From assembly GCA_028564675.1 (NCBI GenBank), contig JAOVVO010000137.1, forward strand, positions 81,345 through 145,344: DNA of 64,000 bases, read 5' to 3'. The notes under the pieces were generated by a model. That model was not told where the DNA came from and ran no database searches. It saw only the letters and a list, made by a program, of their open reading frames with translations. The stretch is from Onchocerca lupi (taxonomy: Eukaryota > Nematoda > Chromadorea > Rhabditida > Onchocercidae). Of the stretch, positions 49,101-62,000 are shown in pieces; the first letter of the stretch is position 1; every line of letters starts with the position of its first letter. The position numbers were made by a program, and so were the translations under genes.

Positions 49101-52070
49101 TACCCAATTGTTGCTCAAGCTTTGTTATAATATTAAATGAATGAAGTGTAGAAAATTAAACAAGCATACCGTCCTTCTTGTATCATCACTTCCCATAATA
49201 GCCTCGGTGATTTCCTTAAAGAACACTTGCTGCTCCTAAAGAAAATGGATTTAAAAGACAAATAAGAGAAATAAGAAAAGCAAATAAGGATTTTCTTTTG
49301 TTGATATTAAAGTCAACTACAATAAAATTAGCTATATAAAAACTACTTGCATGACATCAGACTTACAAAAATGATAGAATTGCAGAAACTCTAATGAAAC
49401 TGAGAACTACTAATGGAAATAGACCCAGAAGTACTTAACAAAAACAGGTAGACAAGCACCATTAAATTCAGCCGATTTAATTATGTTTTCCGCTGACTGT
49501 CCCTCTCAGATATCAGAAAATTTTCAGAAATGTATATAATGATATAGTAGACATGGTATTTAGCATATATATTTTTCTTTTTTATATGATAAATGATATC
49601 ACTCATATTATATTGAAACATCATGAAAAGTACGACCAATAATTAAATAACATATCAATCTATAATCATTAAAACAAAAACCTACCACAGAGAGTGCATG
49701 TGTAGAAGTTGTCTTGATCTGTACTTGCTCAGTTTGTCGCAGACCCCTGTGTGCCTTTGATAATATCGAAAGACCCGTATCAACTGCTGCTTTTTCCGTA
49801 GCAACAATTACTTGCGCTTCTGACTGTACCATAGGAGCTGGATTCTCCGGTACAGCTGGTTGTACACCATCAATCACCAACCAATGAGCTGAAACGAAGA
49901 AATTATTCTTGTATACTGTAATGCTGATGTAGTGAATCTAATGCACAAGAGTCACTGAAAATTGCAACTTACATAATGAACCGAAAAATTTGAAAAAGAC
50001 AAGAAAAGAATAATGGAAACATCCCGATATTTCTATATATAATAGGTATATTTTATAAACTGATCTATCTTATTTATGGAAAGAACCTATAGTTCAGCAA
50101 TGAGATATTATTTAAAAATAGAGCAAAAAAAAGATTTATTTTTCATCACGATACCAAAGAGAAGAAAACACCGACATAATATAGTTTCAAATTCTTTTGC
50201 AACTAATGTTAACATAGCCTGAACTTCATCATTAAGAATAATAGATAAAGAACTTGAAATTATCAGAAAAGAAACAAATTATCAACAAAAATTGCAAGGG
50301 AGGAAGAAAACCAATTAAAAACATGCATTTAATGTTGGTTTCGAGAGGTAATTTAGCTGCAGGAGCATTGACTATTGGTGTGATTTCGATATCGCGATCA
50401 TCCGTAACAAACAAATCGCGTCCCAATGATCCAGCAAAACGGAAAGGTAATCCTTCTTTCGCGGTGAAACCAAATAACGGCTAGAACAATATATTTGATT
50501 ATACATCAAAATTGTTTCGCTCTTTTCTTTGCTTCAAGGATATTTGAAAAGCAGATTTCGAATATTCAATTCATTTATGAACCAAGAGAAATTCAAATTC
50601 CTTCAAAGGAAAGAAAAATACTTAGCCTTTAACATATTGTAATTAGAAGAATAGAGATAAGTACATATGGTTAAAACAAGCATTGTGCTAGCTCCTAGTT
50701 GCTATACATTATTAATGCGATTCATTGAAATCATAAATTAGAATTTGGTAGATTTAGATACAATCGATCTTGCCAGTGTGAGAACTTTCTTAATCACTAC
50801 ATTCACTCGCATTTGTTTATAAAATAGTATAAACTAAATTTCCAAAAAAAAAAAAAAAACCAATTAAATGTTTATTCAATATCAAGAAAGGCGTAATTTT
50901 TTATGTTTATAAAAAAATTACTACCGGATAACCAGCCACTGTCAATGCTGAATCGATGTCTTCAGCTATGACGCGCTTACGACGACCATGCACAGCGAAT
51001 TTTTTTGCCTGCTCAATTACCATCTGAAGATAAAAATTCACCAAAGACGTCTGTAGTTTGAAAAAAAAAAAAAAAAAACTGGAAGAAAGCTACATTGGAG
51101 ATGAAACTGGAAGTTTACATGTATGTGCTTTTGAGATTGCTATTACCTTTATCGCATATGTTGTTTGAACTGCTATTTGAGATGCGCAAACATCGGACAG
51201 TCCTGCTACGCCTACGGATTCTGCCACTATCTAGAATTGAATTTTATTTCAAATTTATGGAAAAAATGAATCACTATGCTATCCAAGATTCTTACAAACA
51301 AAAAGAAGAAATAACAAAAAAGACTGTATTTATTAACTGTAAAAAAGAAAAAATTTGACGAGTTATGTGGCAGAAAAACGCCAGCTAAACGAAAATTACC
51401 TTAACATACGAAATGCCGTATTCCGCATCCACATTTGCTGCTCCAGAATTGCTGGTGTGTGTATTTGTTGTACCTATTAACAGTGTGAGTTCATGAAAAT
51501 AAATTCCACAACGAAAACATCGAAAAAACTTAAAATTAAGATATCTAATGTTTATAAATCATGTATACATATATTGCTTTTGACTAATATCTATAAGAAT
51601 TCCGATTTCCTCGGCCCTTACGCAAAAACACATCAATAACGAGAATTTTTTTTTCAAAGGAATGTGAATTTCCTTCATAAATTATTGAGCCTGCTATGCC
51701 TGAAGATTCATATTAATTCCGCAGTCAATATATTTCCTTATTCAGTCAAGATCCTATTTTTTGAATCTAACAATTACATCATTCCAAACTATAGTGATTA
51801 ATAGCTTAATAACATATGAATCGGGAAAATGGTTTATCCAATACAGAGTAATGCTATCATCAAAAAAAAAAAAGAGAAACTTGATACATAAGATACCGAG
51901 TAATTAGATGAACTCAATGATCTTTAATTTAACCAATCTTCATTAAACGATTAAAAGAATTATTTACGAAGAATCATAACAACGAGCAATACAGATAATA
52001 AGCACCAACCAGATGTGCTAGCAACATTCTGATGGCCACCATTAATCACACGTTGAACATTATTTGGCAT
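46162..52070 (-). CDS. taf-6: TAF6, TFIID (SAGA-type) histone-fold and HEAT subunit
   Basis: Sixteen exons join in frame: 52070..52010, 51473..51400, 51230..51147, 51023..50925, 50480..50327, 49888..49686, 49235..49170, 48930..48853, 48728..48627, 48404..48280, 48104..47978, 47706..47584, 47454..47354, 47144..47027, 46902..46675, 46263..46162 (TGA), giving 614 aa. Residues about 45-106 form the TAF6 histone fold (VAESVGV...MVIEQAKKFAVHGRRKRVIA, EDIDSALTVAGYPPLFGF). The conserved linker (GLPFRFAGSLGRDLFVTDDR, HWLVIDGVQPAVPENP) follows, then the HEAT domain (EQQVFFKEITEAIMGS, LLPRFSVAIVEGVRCNIVQH, LAILIYLMRM, LSRQLCARPETDNHWALREF, RVTQVLAQVWRDE, YGSLYALNELGVD) and a Ser/Gln-rich tail. TAF6 pairs with TAF9 and scaffolds TFIID. 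The intron after 50327 must use a GC donor to keep frame. The 5' exon at 52173-52209 is probably leader. Confidence 0.95.
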
Positions 52071-52172
52071 TACACCGTTTCCACTGTCGTAGTGCTAAAC
52101 AGCGGGATTCAAAATATCAACCCCGTTTATCACAACAAATCAAAATTACTAGGACGCTAAATATCAACCCAC

Positions 52173-52209
52173 AAATTCCGGATGGAATAAATTCTCACAT
52201 TCAAAGCAC
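52173..52209 (-). other. Probable 5' leader exon of TAF6, possibly coding
   Basis: After TTTATTTTCAG on the minus strand comes a 37-nt segment ending at a GTGGGT donor. It can splice to 52094, 24 nt before the TAF6 ATG. It is open in the TAF6 frame (CFECENLFHPEF, then HYDSGNGV) but has no ATG, so it is either untranslated leader or part of an N-terminally extended isoform starting upstream. Confidence 0.4.
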
Positions 52210-53254
52210 CTGAAAATAAACAGTTTAATGAGAATTGGATATGATAAGTATTAGAAAGAATGAACCTGATGTGTCACACAATCAGAATCACTATTTCCTA
52301 AAGAGCTCACCTCCAAAGAAATAAATCGCCGATAATTCTTTTACACGTTAATATCAATACATGTATGTATGTAGATATTTTACACGAAGTACATGCCTTG
52401 AGTTTATGTGAACAATACTATCCATATATTCATGGATAAGGTAATATCACATACTTCATTATCACAAATTTTCAGGAGAAAATTTTTTTTAATTTCAAAG
52501 AGACGTTTTCATATTTGCAACAAATAATATGTGCATGGCAATTGATACCATCACTTAACCATAGAATCACAGTTTTAGGTAAAAACAATTTACTATATGA
52601 TCGAAAAAAAGCACATGAAATAATGTTAGAAAAATATATTTCAAAATTATAGTTGTACAAACAAAAGATGGCATATTATAATTCTTTTTTTCTTAAAGAA
52701 AAACATTCAAATTAAAAAAAGCGAAAAATACGTCCATTCTTCTTTTCTCCAGAAAAAAAAAAAAAAAAAAAAAAAAAAACAAACAAACAATCAAGCAAGA
52801 ACCACCAAACTTAACCTATAATTAATTTCGGATTTTTAAAGACAAGAACCAGAAACAGTTTCAATAAAGTAACTAAAGTATTTCGGTAGACTGGAATTAA
52901 AAATGCTCATTCTAAAGAAATGAAATGATGAATGGCCTGACAGCTGACAAATATATTATCACAAATATGCATTTGCAGATTAGCAGAATCATTTACTCAT
53001 TATATCGAGAAATAACAGAAATTCCTCTTGTTTATAAATAATGGATCCAAAGAATAAATAAATAAAATAAAAGCGATTTACTGATTTTTAGATGTTAAAG
53101 CGAAAGCTAATTGTTCACCAAAAAAATGGCTCACTCTAAAGCTTTCAAATATAAAACCTCCAAATGAAAAGTAATTTTCTCAGAAACAAAAGTAACAAAA
53201 AACTGTAACGTAGCAGAAGAACAGTTGAACATCATCGATATCATCAGTCTTTGA
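52210..53254. other. Spacer between SPCS2 and TAF6 (same strand)
   Basis: About 1 kb with no gene recognised. Includes a long A-tract at about 52752-52779 and the TTTATTTTCAG acceptor that may receive a spliced leader for TAF6. Confidence 0.6.
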
Positions 53255-54747
53255 TCATCCGTCCTTTCTCAATACGCTGCTAACAATATGTGCTAATTCT
53301 TTCTCCAAGATTGGCAGAACAATAACACCTTCTTCATCTATGAATGCTCCTACAGATTTTAAGACCTGAAATGTTAAATAAACAATTTTCCAGTAAAAAT
53401 TATTAAAGCAACAATTTATACTTACTGTCCATACATTTCTTTAGTCATCCTCATATATCAATATGCAGAGTTTAAGTAATAATCACAACAACTAATTTGA
53501 CATATTTTGGCGAAGAATGATAGAACATAGAAAACTGGCTTTTATTTCAGTATAACATCGAAGCACTAGCAAACCTCTCTTTATTTGTCTTAAACTAAAG
53601 ATATATTATTCAACGGAAAAATCTGTGGAAATATCAATATCGAGAATATTTCATACTCCTTTACAACTCCAAAAAAAAACCCGCATACTTTGATATATCC
53701 TGTACGCGATTCTTGTACATACTCGGCTTCCAGTGTGTATTTGTCATCATATCTATAAAATCGGTAAACTGGATGAAATCGAAAATTTTTTCTCCAATAA
53801 AAAATTTACCTGTATAAAATAAAGATTATTAAAATAAGAAACCAACTTTTTGATTGCCGAAGACCATTTCCAATATCTTTTTGGAGTTCGTCCACTTGGA
53901 TCTATTTCTACACCTTGATAGAAAGTACCTTTTTCAATGTACCATTGATACAATTGTAAAACACCCATTAATATGAAATATGTAATGGAACATGTTGCAA
54001 GTACCTAAAATTTTTATGAAATATTTTGTTACATTCATTAACATCAAATATGTAATAAAACATGTTGCAAGTATCTAAAATTTCCACAAAATATTTTGTT
54101 TGTATCATAAAAAATGAATTAAGTGCTGTAATGCAGTAACATTAAAAAACCGTAAAGAATCTACGCAGAATTGTAAAACATATATAACAATGAATTTGAA
54201 GAAATTACAGGTTTCGATTTCGGGAATGACTCATAATAATCATATATGAGAGCAAAAGCAGCAAAGGCAACAGCAACAGTAGATATTATTAATCGCCCAT
54301 CTGCTAGTGTATGTCTTTCAGTCCAAGCATCATATTTTTCATTGAAAATCTAAATTTTTCAAAAGATTAAAAAACAGAAAATTATTTTTACAATATAGGT
54401 TTCATTTTTTTATGTGATAACTTATTATCCAGCATAAGTACAAAAAACTTTCAAACTATTTTCGGAAATATGACGGATAGTGAATTATAAATGAAGTCTA
54501 AAATTTATTTTCATCTATGATTTCTAAAGTTAATGAAATATGAAAAGATATAGTTTATTTAGCACTCCAAATCTCGAAACGGTTTTGGAAAATGAATTAA
54601 TGGTGATACTCTTGCGATCCTCTTATATCCAGTAACTTTTTGAAAATTTAAATTAATTTTAACCTTTCTGATTGCATCATCAATTGTGTTTCTTACACTT
54701 GGCCCATCCCACTTATTGACTTTCAGCTGATCCGATGATTTATCCAT
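53255..54747 (-). CDS. spcs-2: Signal peptidase complex subunit 2 (SPC25)
   Basis: Five exons join in frame: 54747..54664, 54349..54209, 54004..53847, 53752..53689, 53365..53255 (TGA), giving 185 aa, the usual length for nematode SPCS2. The start reads KVNKWDGPSVRNTIDDAIRK, then EKYDAWTERHTLADGRLIIS. Two membrane helices follow (about residues 46-65 and 76-98) separated by the short ESFPKSKPVLATCSI loop, then DPSGRTPKRYWKWSSAIKKY and DDKYTLEAEY of the cytosolic domain. SPCS2 is an accessory subunit of the ER signal peptidase complex that contacts the Sec61 translocon and supports signal-peptide cleavage. A TTTTTTCAG acceptor-like site 32 nt upstream of the ATG supports the start. A 70-bp tandem duplication spans the 5' end of exon 3. 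Confidence 0.95.
53966..54102. repeat. 70-bp tandem duplication across SPCS2 exon 3 acceptor
   Basis: CATTAATATGAAATATGTAAT at 53966 recurs as CATTAACATCAAATATGTAAT at 54036. The match continues through CATGTTGCAAGTAYCTAAAAT and AAATATTTTGTT. The first copy contains the functional exon 3 start and acceptor (CTAAAATT on + strand). The second copy is intronic and retains an intact acceptor motif. Confidence 0.88.
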
Positions 54748-54779
54748 CACTTTGTAGTTGTTCCAATACTTTGCAAAAT

Positions 54780-54790
54780 CTGAAAAAATA
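54780..54790 (-). promoter_or_regulatory. Putative spliced-leader acceptor of SPCS2 gene
   Basis: ATATTTTTTCAG ends at 54780 on the minus strand, 32 nt upstream of the ATG, with no upstream coding exon visible. This is a strong nematode trans-splice acceptor context. Confidence 0.55.
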
Positions 54791-57700
54791 TTCTGAAAAT
54801 GAATCATCATTCCAAGCATAACAGTAAATATTTTCGTTCAAATGACTATTTTATGCTTTTTAGGTCTAAAAAAAATCGTAAATTCATTAAGAATTATGCA
54901 GTGAATAAAGATTTAAGTGTAAACGAGAGGAAGATCGAAATAAACAAAGAAATAAGAGTTACTTTTCTTCATATTATTTAATACAAATAAATTCAAAATT
55001 TCTTGAATGAAAAAAACAAGCTCACTCTAAATGGCATAAGTGCAACTCCTTCGATATAAATATTGTGTTATAAATATATACATAAATATTTTAATCGAAA
55101 TTTGACATGTCACGTAATATCTTGGAGGGAAGGGCGGAGGGGAGTGGTAATGAAGTCTTGACAGATATTACCACTTTACAAAAATGATGTCAACAGTGAT
55201 TTTTCTTCAATCGAATCTCATTTAACATTTGTTTCAGGTCAACTCATTAAATGGAATTGAAAGTTCTTAACATCATATATCAGTGGAAGCGCAGGACATC
55301 AAATATCACAAAAAGAGGAAACCATGAATATTCATGATTTAGAGTTTTCAAGAACAAAGTATAAACTCGCCATTTCTTATTTCACCAAGAAAGATGACCC
55401 AACTTAATATTTCTTCTCTAAAGATGATTGAAATGAGTCAAAATTAAGAGTGCTCGATCTGTTTGTTTCTCGATTTACTGAGAATGAATAATTTAACTTG
55501 AATGCCTTAAGTTAAAAAATGAACCTAAACATTACCGATACAATGATAAAGAATTGCGAAAACATGAACTCTCCAAATGTTAAATATTCTATCTTAATCT
55601 ACGAAGAATTCTTCCCACTCATGCCTTTTACTATGTTCCATCAAGATAAGTATTGACAGATCACATTTTCCAGCATTTCAGATGAATGCAGCATAAAGAA
55701 ACTAATAACTGGAATTTTCGATCGATATGTTAAAAATAATTTCCGAAATATTTGCAATCATTTATTTATAAAGTGATGCGATTAATTGCGCAGGCAAAGA
55801 ATTATCTAGATTCATGATCCACAAAACTATCTACTTAAGTATTCCAGAAACTACAAACCACTCAATCATTCAGATTCAAAATAAAGATGTTCGAAATCTA
55901 TAAACTATTCAATCATTTCTCGTACTTCAACGATTGAATAGTTTAGGTAGTTGAATATTATATGGTACTGAGTAGTTGAGTATTTTTTGATAAATCGAAA
56001 TATCATAAAATATCCAACTAATCAAGAAGGAAATTTTACCATAAAATAATGACTAGAAGGAAAATTAGAAATGAAAAGTTAGAAATGTAATACTTTGCAA
56101 TTAAAGAGCTTAATTTTATGTTCGTAACTTCCTTTCGAAAAAATTACGAAAAAATTTTTACCTAAACACCAATATACTCTAAATGATCTGTTCTTCCGGA
56201 ATGCAGTGCAAACTCGTTGATACCGGTCACGTTCCGGAATTCTACCTACGCTAGATAAACAGCAATAACACACCAACAACACACGTCACCAAAGCGCTGG
56301 GCAAATTGTCAGACAGAAAAAGGATATCTTGATTCAACATCCGCCTTCAATTAGACGTTAAAAGTAAGTTAAGGAGTGTGCAAATGTAGGAGAATAAAGA
56401 AAAACAGAGATTCTCATTGATGTTGGAAGATTTCCAACAGTGGTTTTACAACGATAATATGTTTCTCGATCAATATTTTCTAGGATTAGTAATTGTGTGC
56501 TTATTGTAACTTGTTTGTTTGCTGTAGTTTGGTTGGGTTGGCTGTTTCTGTGAGGTTTTTGTTGTTTTTCGCGTAGTCTGAGTTTCGTTTGATGTAGATT
56601 GCGTGGCTTAGGACTGTTTGTGTGTTTATTTTCATGTCTCGATATATCTTCCATAATCCACGACCGGGAACTGCTTTTAAAAGGTTTTGTGCGCTCTGTA
56701 ACTTATCAACTCTACTCTTTAAGAAATATCGTGGCGCCTGTAAACTGAATTTGTTTCAGAAGGAAAGTGTTGATTATATTTTTAGTAATCTTTTTTGCTT
56801 CTCGCATGCAGAGTTAACCTCTAATACTCAGAGAGCCAAATTATCTATATTTATATGAATAAAAATGTTAATGCTCGCAATTCGAATCTTTAAATCTCCG
56901 GAAGTTCTTGATTTCTTTAAAATTTTGACATAGCGTTGCATTCGAATGGATACTTGTTTCTATAGAGATGTATTTGCTTTTTTTTTACCTGTCGCACATG
57001 CGGCAGATAAAAACATGTTTTTTTTTTTTGAAAATATTTCTCTCTACCTCTCTCCCACTCTTTTTTACATTTTTCCATTTTGCCTCTTTTTTGTTCCTTT
57101 CACTCTTTCTTCTGTTTATCTTACCTTTCTATTCTTTTTGTCGAAAAAGTTGATTTCTTTATTGTTGATGTCACAGAGACAATTTCTTCTGTTAAAAAAA
57201 TTTTATTGACAGACGGAAGAATGGTTCTTTCTATACGTACAAACAACTATTTGAGAATTCAATCAAATTAATCTCTGGATTATTTTTTCCTTTATTGTTC
57301 GTAGAGGAGAATTGAATTTTTTTGGCTGTCGATATCCTGCTATTGCTGCATCAAGTGGATCGTTGTAAAATTGTCGTTGTTTCGGTGTGGAAACTCCGGA
57401 CTGAACTGACTCTAAATCGAATTGTTACTTCGAACTTAAAGTATTGTAGAAAAACTGACTCTGCTCCAAAGTCCGGACCGTATAAATTTTTTCGGCTCCT
57501 CCTCGTTTCCTGGTCTACAACGTGTCGCCTCATGATTGGTCGATATTGCTTTGTTAATCGGATCATTGGCTGTAGAATATGTTTATCATTTTCTTTTAAT
57601 GGTAAACATCCTGTATCGGCATGTTGGTCCATTTGAAACTATCCTCGCGCCTTTTGACCTTTAATGCCCATTTTTTGCGAAATTATATCTTTCGGATTTT

Positions 57701-57845
57701 TCCGAAACCCTTTGTCCATATTATTCTCCATTATTTACGATGAACAGTCAAATAACGGGAAGGTGTTGGCGAATCAAAGGATGCAATTATGGTAAACAAG
57801 GTTAAGAAGCGCGATCCTCCTGAAACTAAAAAGATCAACAAGTCT
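54791..57845. other. Intergenic between divergent SPCS2 and export-adaptor-like genes
   Basis: No gene recognised. From about 56.3 kb the base composition becomes more mixed. Open frames at 56358-56654 (-) and 57322-57636 (+ and -) have no recognisable domain or consistent splice sites. Includes CTTTTT-rich pyrimidine stretches at 57014-57150. Confidence 0.5.
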
Positions 57846-57915
57846 TAAGGATAAACATGTTTGCCGCTAAAACGCTCCTATTCCCAGATAAAGTGAGGTC
57901 AGTCGATTAAGAAGT
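57846..57915 (-). repeat. Dispersed repeat copy related to the 25.3-kb element
   Basis: Read on the minus strand this segment (CTTAATCGACTGACCTCACTT ... GCGGCAAACATGTTTATCCTT) matches the segments at about 25256-25326 and 25329-25394 (GGTTGACCTCACTT ... GCGGGAAACATGTTTATCCTT). It marks a dispersed repeat family present in both orientations. Confidence 0.7.
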
Positions 57916-59016
57916 GACACGATGGAGATCAGATAAGGGAAGGGGTCCAAAAAGATTTGAAAAGACAGGATTTGGAGCTGGAGCTCAAATTCAAGTTCGG
58001 AATTCTTACACCAACGCAGCAATAGCAACACTTCAGAGTTCAAAGTGCCAAAGCAGAAACAGTCCGGCAGTTTAGTTGAGCAGTTTTGAGTTCAAGTTCA
58101 AATTCAGTCACAGATCAATTTCGAGAACTGTTCGGGTGCAGTCGATCTGCTTCACTTCATCCAAATAATGCCTTGCAAAAGAATAAACTCAAGTCATACT
58201 CGCAAAGCGAAAGTAATGCAATTTTCAATTAATTGTAAATCAAACTGGGGAAAAACGGGCATCAGCGAACGAACGAACAAAGCAAAGAATGGCTCAAATA
58301 CATGCTGAGAAAGCAGCAAAGCGCAATATAGCCAAGCTTGAGGGTGCACGGTTGCGAGCATCGATGGTCGTGTTCTGTAACTTCAGATTTGCTTCGTTCT
58401 GAACAGAATGAACGCGACAGACTGAGTTGCTAAAAGACGTCAACGAGAATTGGGAGATCAGCGTCAAACAAACTCCATGTTAAGCAATCACGCGATTACA
58501 ATCGCTTTGCATTCCCGTGCAACCAGCTGATAATTAGAGTTTGAGTCTACTTGTTTTCATCGGCATTATGATTGAAGTGTGTCCTTATTGCAAGTCTGTG
58601 TAATTTAATGGAGAAAGATGTAATTTAATGTAATTTAATGATGAAAGAATTGTGCTGCGCCGCCAGATTTAATATTTTATTATTAATTAGCAGGATTCGG
58701 TCACGCGTTGCAACGACAATGCGTGCCGACATCAACTAATAGTTAAATATTATTATTTGGTTCTTAATGTTGACTTGAAACTTTTTTTTTTTGCATCTCT
58801 TTTATTTTAAAGTGATGAGTATTATGCAGTCGCGTTGCATAGAAGAATTAGAAGTTACGTCAGACTATTCTAGTTGAAATTTATTTGCAGATAACTGTGA
58901 GGATTTCATTCTGTTTATTTTCGAACAAAGGTTTACTTTGGACTTGGATAAAGCTTTATCAGTGGGTGATACATTATCAGTTATTGATTCTGCAAATCTT
59001 CGATTTGTATTAAGTA
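57916..59016. other. Upstream region of export-adaptor-like gene
   Basis: About 1.1 kb with relatively mixed base composition. Contains ATTTGCAG near 58890, which could be the trans-splice or leader-exon acceptor for the gene starting at 59017. A TAA two codons before the ATG closes the upstream frame. Confidence 0.5.
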
Positions 59017-62000
59017 ATGGATAACAGCATGGTTGATAATAAACTTAATATGTCGCTGGGTTAGTTTTATTGAATTTGAGTTTTGTCCCCAATTCATTTT
59101 AATCACTGTAGTTCCATAAGATCCTAAAGTTCATGCTCTTTCCGCTGATTTTTGTAAATTCATTTGATTAATTCCATTAGATCAGTGCAATTTGCGTTGG
59201 ATTTTTTGCAGTTCTTTTGTTTTCAGAATTTTAAATTTATTTCATTTTATTAGTTTTATTAACTGTGTTTCTTAACTAATATTTTAGTCATAACCATAAT
59301 TTTGCAGATGATATAATCAAAAAAGAACGCAAAGCGAAGCAGCGACAACAGAATAGTGGCATTCAAGGAATAGCAGGAAGACGTATGGTCTCAAAACGCA
59401 TTAACAGAGTATTTTTTGATTTCTTTTTACCTTTTTAAAAAGAAAATAATAAATGGATATTAATTTAAGTGTTTGTTGATCAGTATTAATCATCATTTAC
59501 CATTGTTGGTTATTATCATACACTTTTTTAAGAGACTGATTGTGCTTTGTGTTACAGAAGAGGTTTTAGCTTGTCGAATTATCTCCTCTTTCAAAGGATC
59601 TAACATAAATAAAATATTTGGAATGCTTTTAGGGCAAGCGATCAATCGCCGTGCGTTCAGTCACACGTAGAAACCGACAGCAAACTGCTGTAAATGGCGG
59701 TCTCTCTGCAGCAGTTGCAATGAAAGTTGTCAATAGACTTGTCAAGGTGTCTTTTTCGTTTTATTTTGGTCTATTATCTTTTATCTGGCTTTTCGCTCCT
59801 GCATTTTTGATAGGCGAAGGAGCAAACCCCTACAAACCCACTAAGGTCTCAAAGAGGTCACATGTCAGAGATTAAGCTAATAAGGACAGATACGTAAGAT
59901 CTTGTGTCAGGCACGAGTTTTTGCATTCAAATATTAGTTTTAAATTGTTTTAATACTTTAGAAAGCGATTCGACGACGAGCCAATCAGTCACTTATAAAT
60001 CGTGCGGTGACATTACGTCGTCGCGCTCTTCGACGGAGTTCTGCTTTGAGACCAGCCGTATGTTCAACTGCCATTCCTATTTTTGTATGGGCTGCAAATG
60101 AGTTGGGAAGCACTCTTCACACAGAGCCCAGCTGCGTTGTTATGTGCTACTAAATGGCTGGAATCCAATGATTTAAAATTGATTATCGCCAGTTTTGATG
60201 GAAGCAGCACGAAAAGTGCACTGTGAACAATATGACGTCGAGGGCTATTGTTGAACAATTAGAAATTGTTGTAACGTGGTGTTACATCAAAGCCATACAT
60301 CTTACTGTGATGGAGTTTTGTTGGCGATTGCTTAGCTTCTTCTTATGTCACATAGCTTTAACCGCAGGAGGAGGAGGTTTGATGTCAGAATTCCAAAAGC
60401 ATTGAATCAGCCTTATTATTATATACCATGAAAGAATGGTATTTGATGGGTTCTTGACTTGATATTTTGAAAATTCTATGGAATTTGGGTGATCGTCGCC
60501 ATTTACTGTACATACACACCAGACGAACAGTGATTTTAGAAAAAGTGTTACCGATCAAACCGAACGGTATGACGAACATCCGGTGAAGTTTTTTGTTCGT
60601 TGATGAGTTTTGAACGAAATGAATGCCTTTTTTTTCGCATCATTTCTATAACTTACTGCAGCTTGCATCACATTTTCATGTGAAGAGTAGCAAAGAATCT
60701 TGTTTTCCTAAGATTCAGGAATAAGTTCTTGTGAAGTGTGCTATTCTTTCGTAGGAATTGGATCATTTGAACTAAGGAATTTAGTTGCAGGCAATATCGT
60801 TTTCAGGTGAGGGGATTACGTGCACGCAGGCAAGCAGCAGTTATTGGATCACGTCTCATGGGCCGTTTGTCAGGTGTTAGTCAGCGGTCACAAGTAATTC
60901 GCAGAAATACAGGGAGGAATGCACGTAAACAGCCAGTAATCTTCACTTCACCTGAGGTAATGCTGATTTGTTCATCTGAATGATGTCAAGTTGCGTGGAT
61001 CATTTTTCGGGTGCATTACGTATTTTGTACCATCATCATTTATCATTTCAGACGGTACGCGGTAGAGGATTATCACATATAGGCCAACTCGCTAGTGATA
61101 GTGAGCCATTTATGGTTGAACAACGTGAAATGTAAGTTTGCAAATGATTTAGTCGAGATACCGCCTATCATTTTGTTGTTTTAGTGAATTTGCGATGTGC
61201 TTATAGCGAATTAACGGATTCTTTTCGAATTTACATTAGGAGAGGAAAAACACTGAAAGTGAGGACAGTTTTCGCAAGTCAAAATTGTTTAGAAACAGGA
61301 TAAGCCTGGCGATACTGATCATGGCAAATATGTTGAATAGTGCAATGTAGTATTGATTGCAGTGCTCGTCCGACGCTTCAACAAAAAGTAATACGCCGTG
61401 AAATAGTAGCTGCGCAGCCTCGTCGTGAAGTTATTATGCAGCGTCGTACACGTCCAGTGATCGTTGAACAGCAGCCCATAATTATTCGTCGTGGAGGGAT
61501 ACGTAAACGGGCTATTTTAAACGATTCAAATGTCTTCGTTGTTAGAAATGCGGTACATTTCTTCAATTATGTGCAAAAAAAAGTTGTTTTCAAGATTATG
61601 ACTATATTTTATGGTCTTACTTCGAAAATCATTCGATCACAGTTAGTGTTTTAGCCGCAGCAAGCTCAATTTCGGACACGGCCTGAATTTGGACGAATGC
61701 AACGTGTTGTTAGTGTACGGCCACGTAATCGTATTATTCGCAAAACGCAATATGTCGTCAATCCAAATGCAGCGCAGATGCGTGAAGCATTGGGAATTGG
61801 TTTACGACGAGTAAGTTCATAAGTTATGATTGATCCATTTGATCAGTGTATGTTATTTTGCCAAGCTGGAGCTAATATTCGTAATTTCAGAAGGTTCTTA
61901 ATAGATTAATAGATATTTTATTGGAATTCATGTATTATAATATGTGATAAGTTGCTTTTTGTTTTAAGTTTTATATTTTCCACTTTCTAATGAAAAATAA

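Noticed and set aside
57322..57636. Overlapping open frames of about 100 codons on both strands
   Set aside because: Mixed composition but no recognisable domain, no consistent splice sites, and equal openness on both strands.
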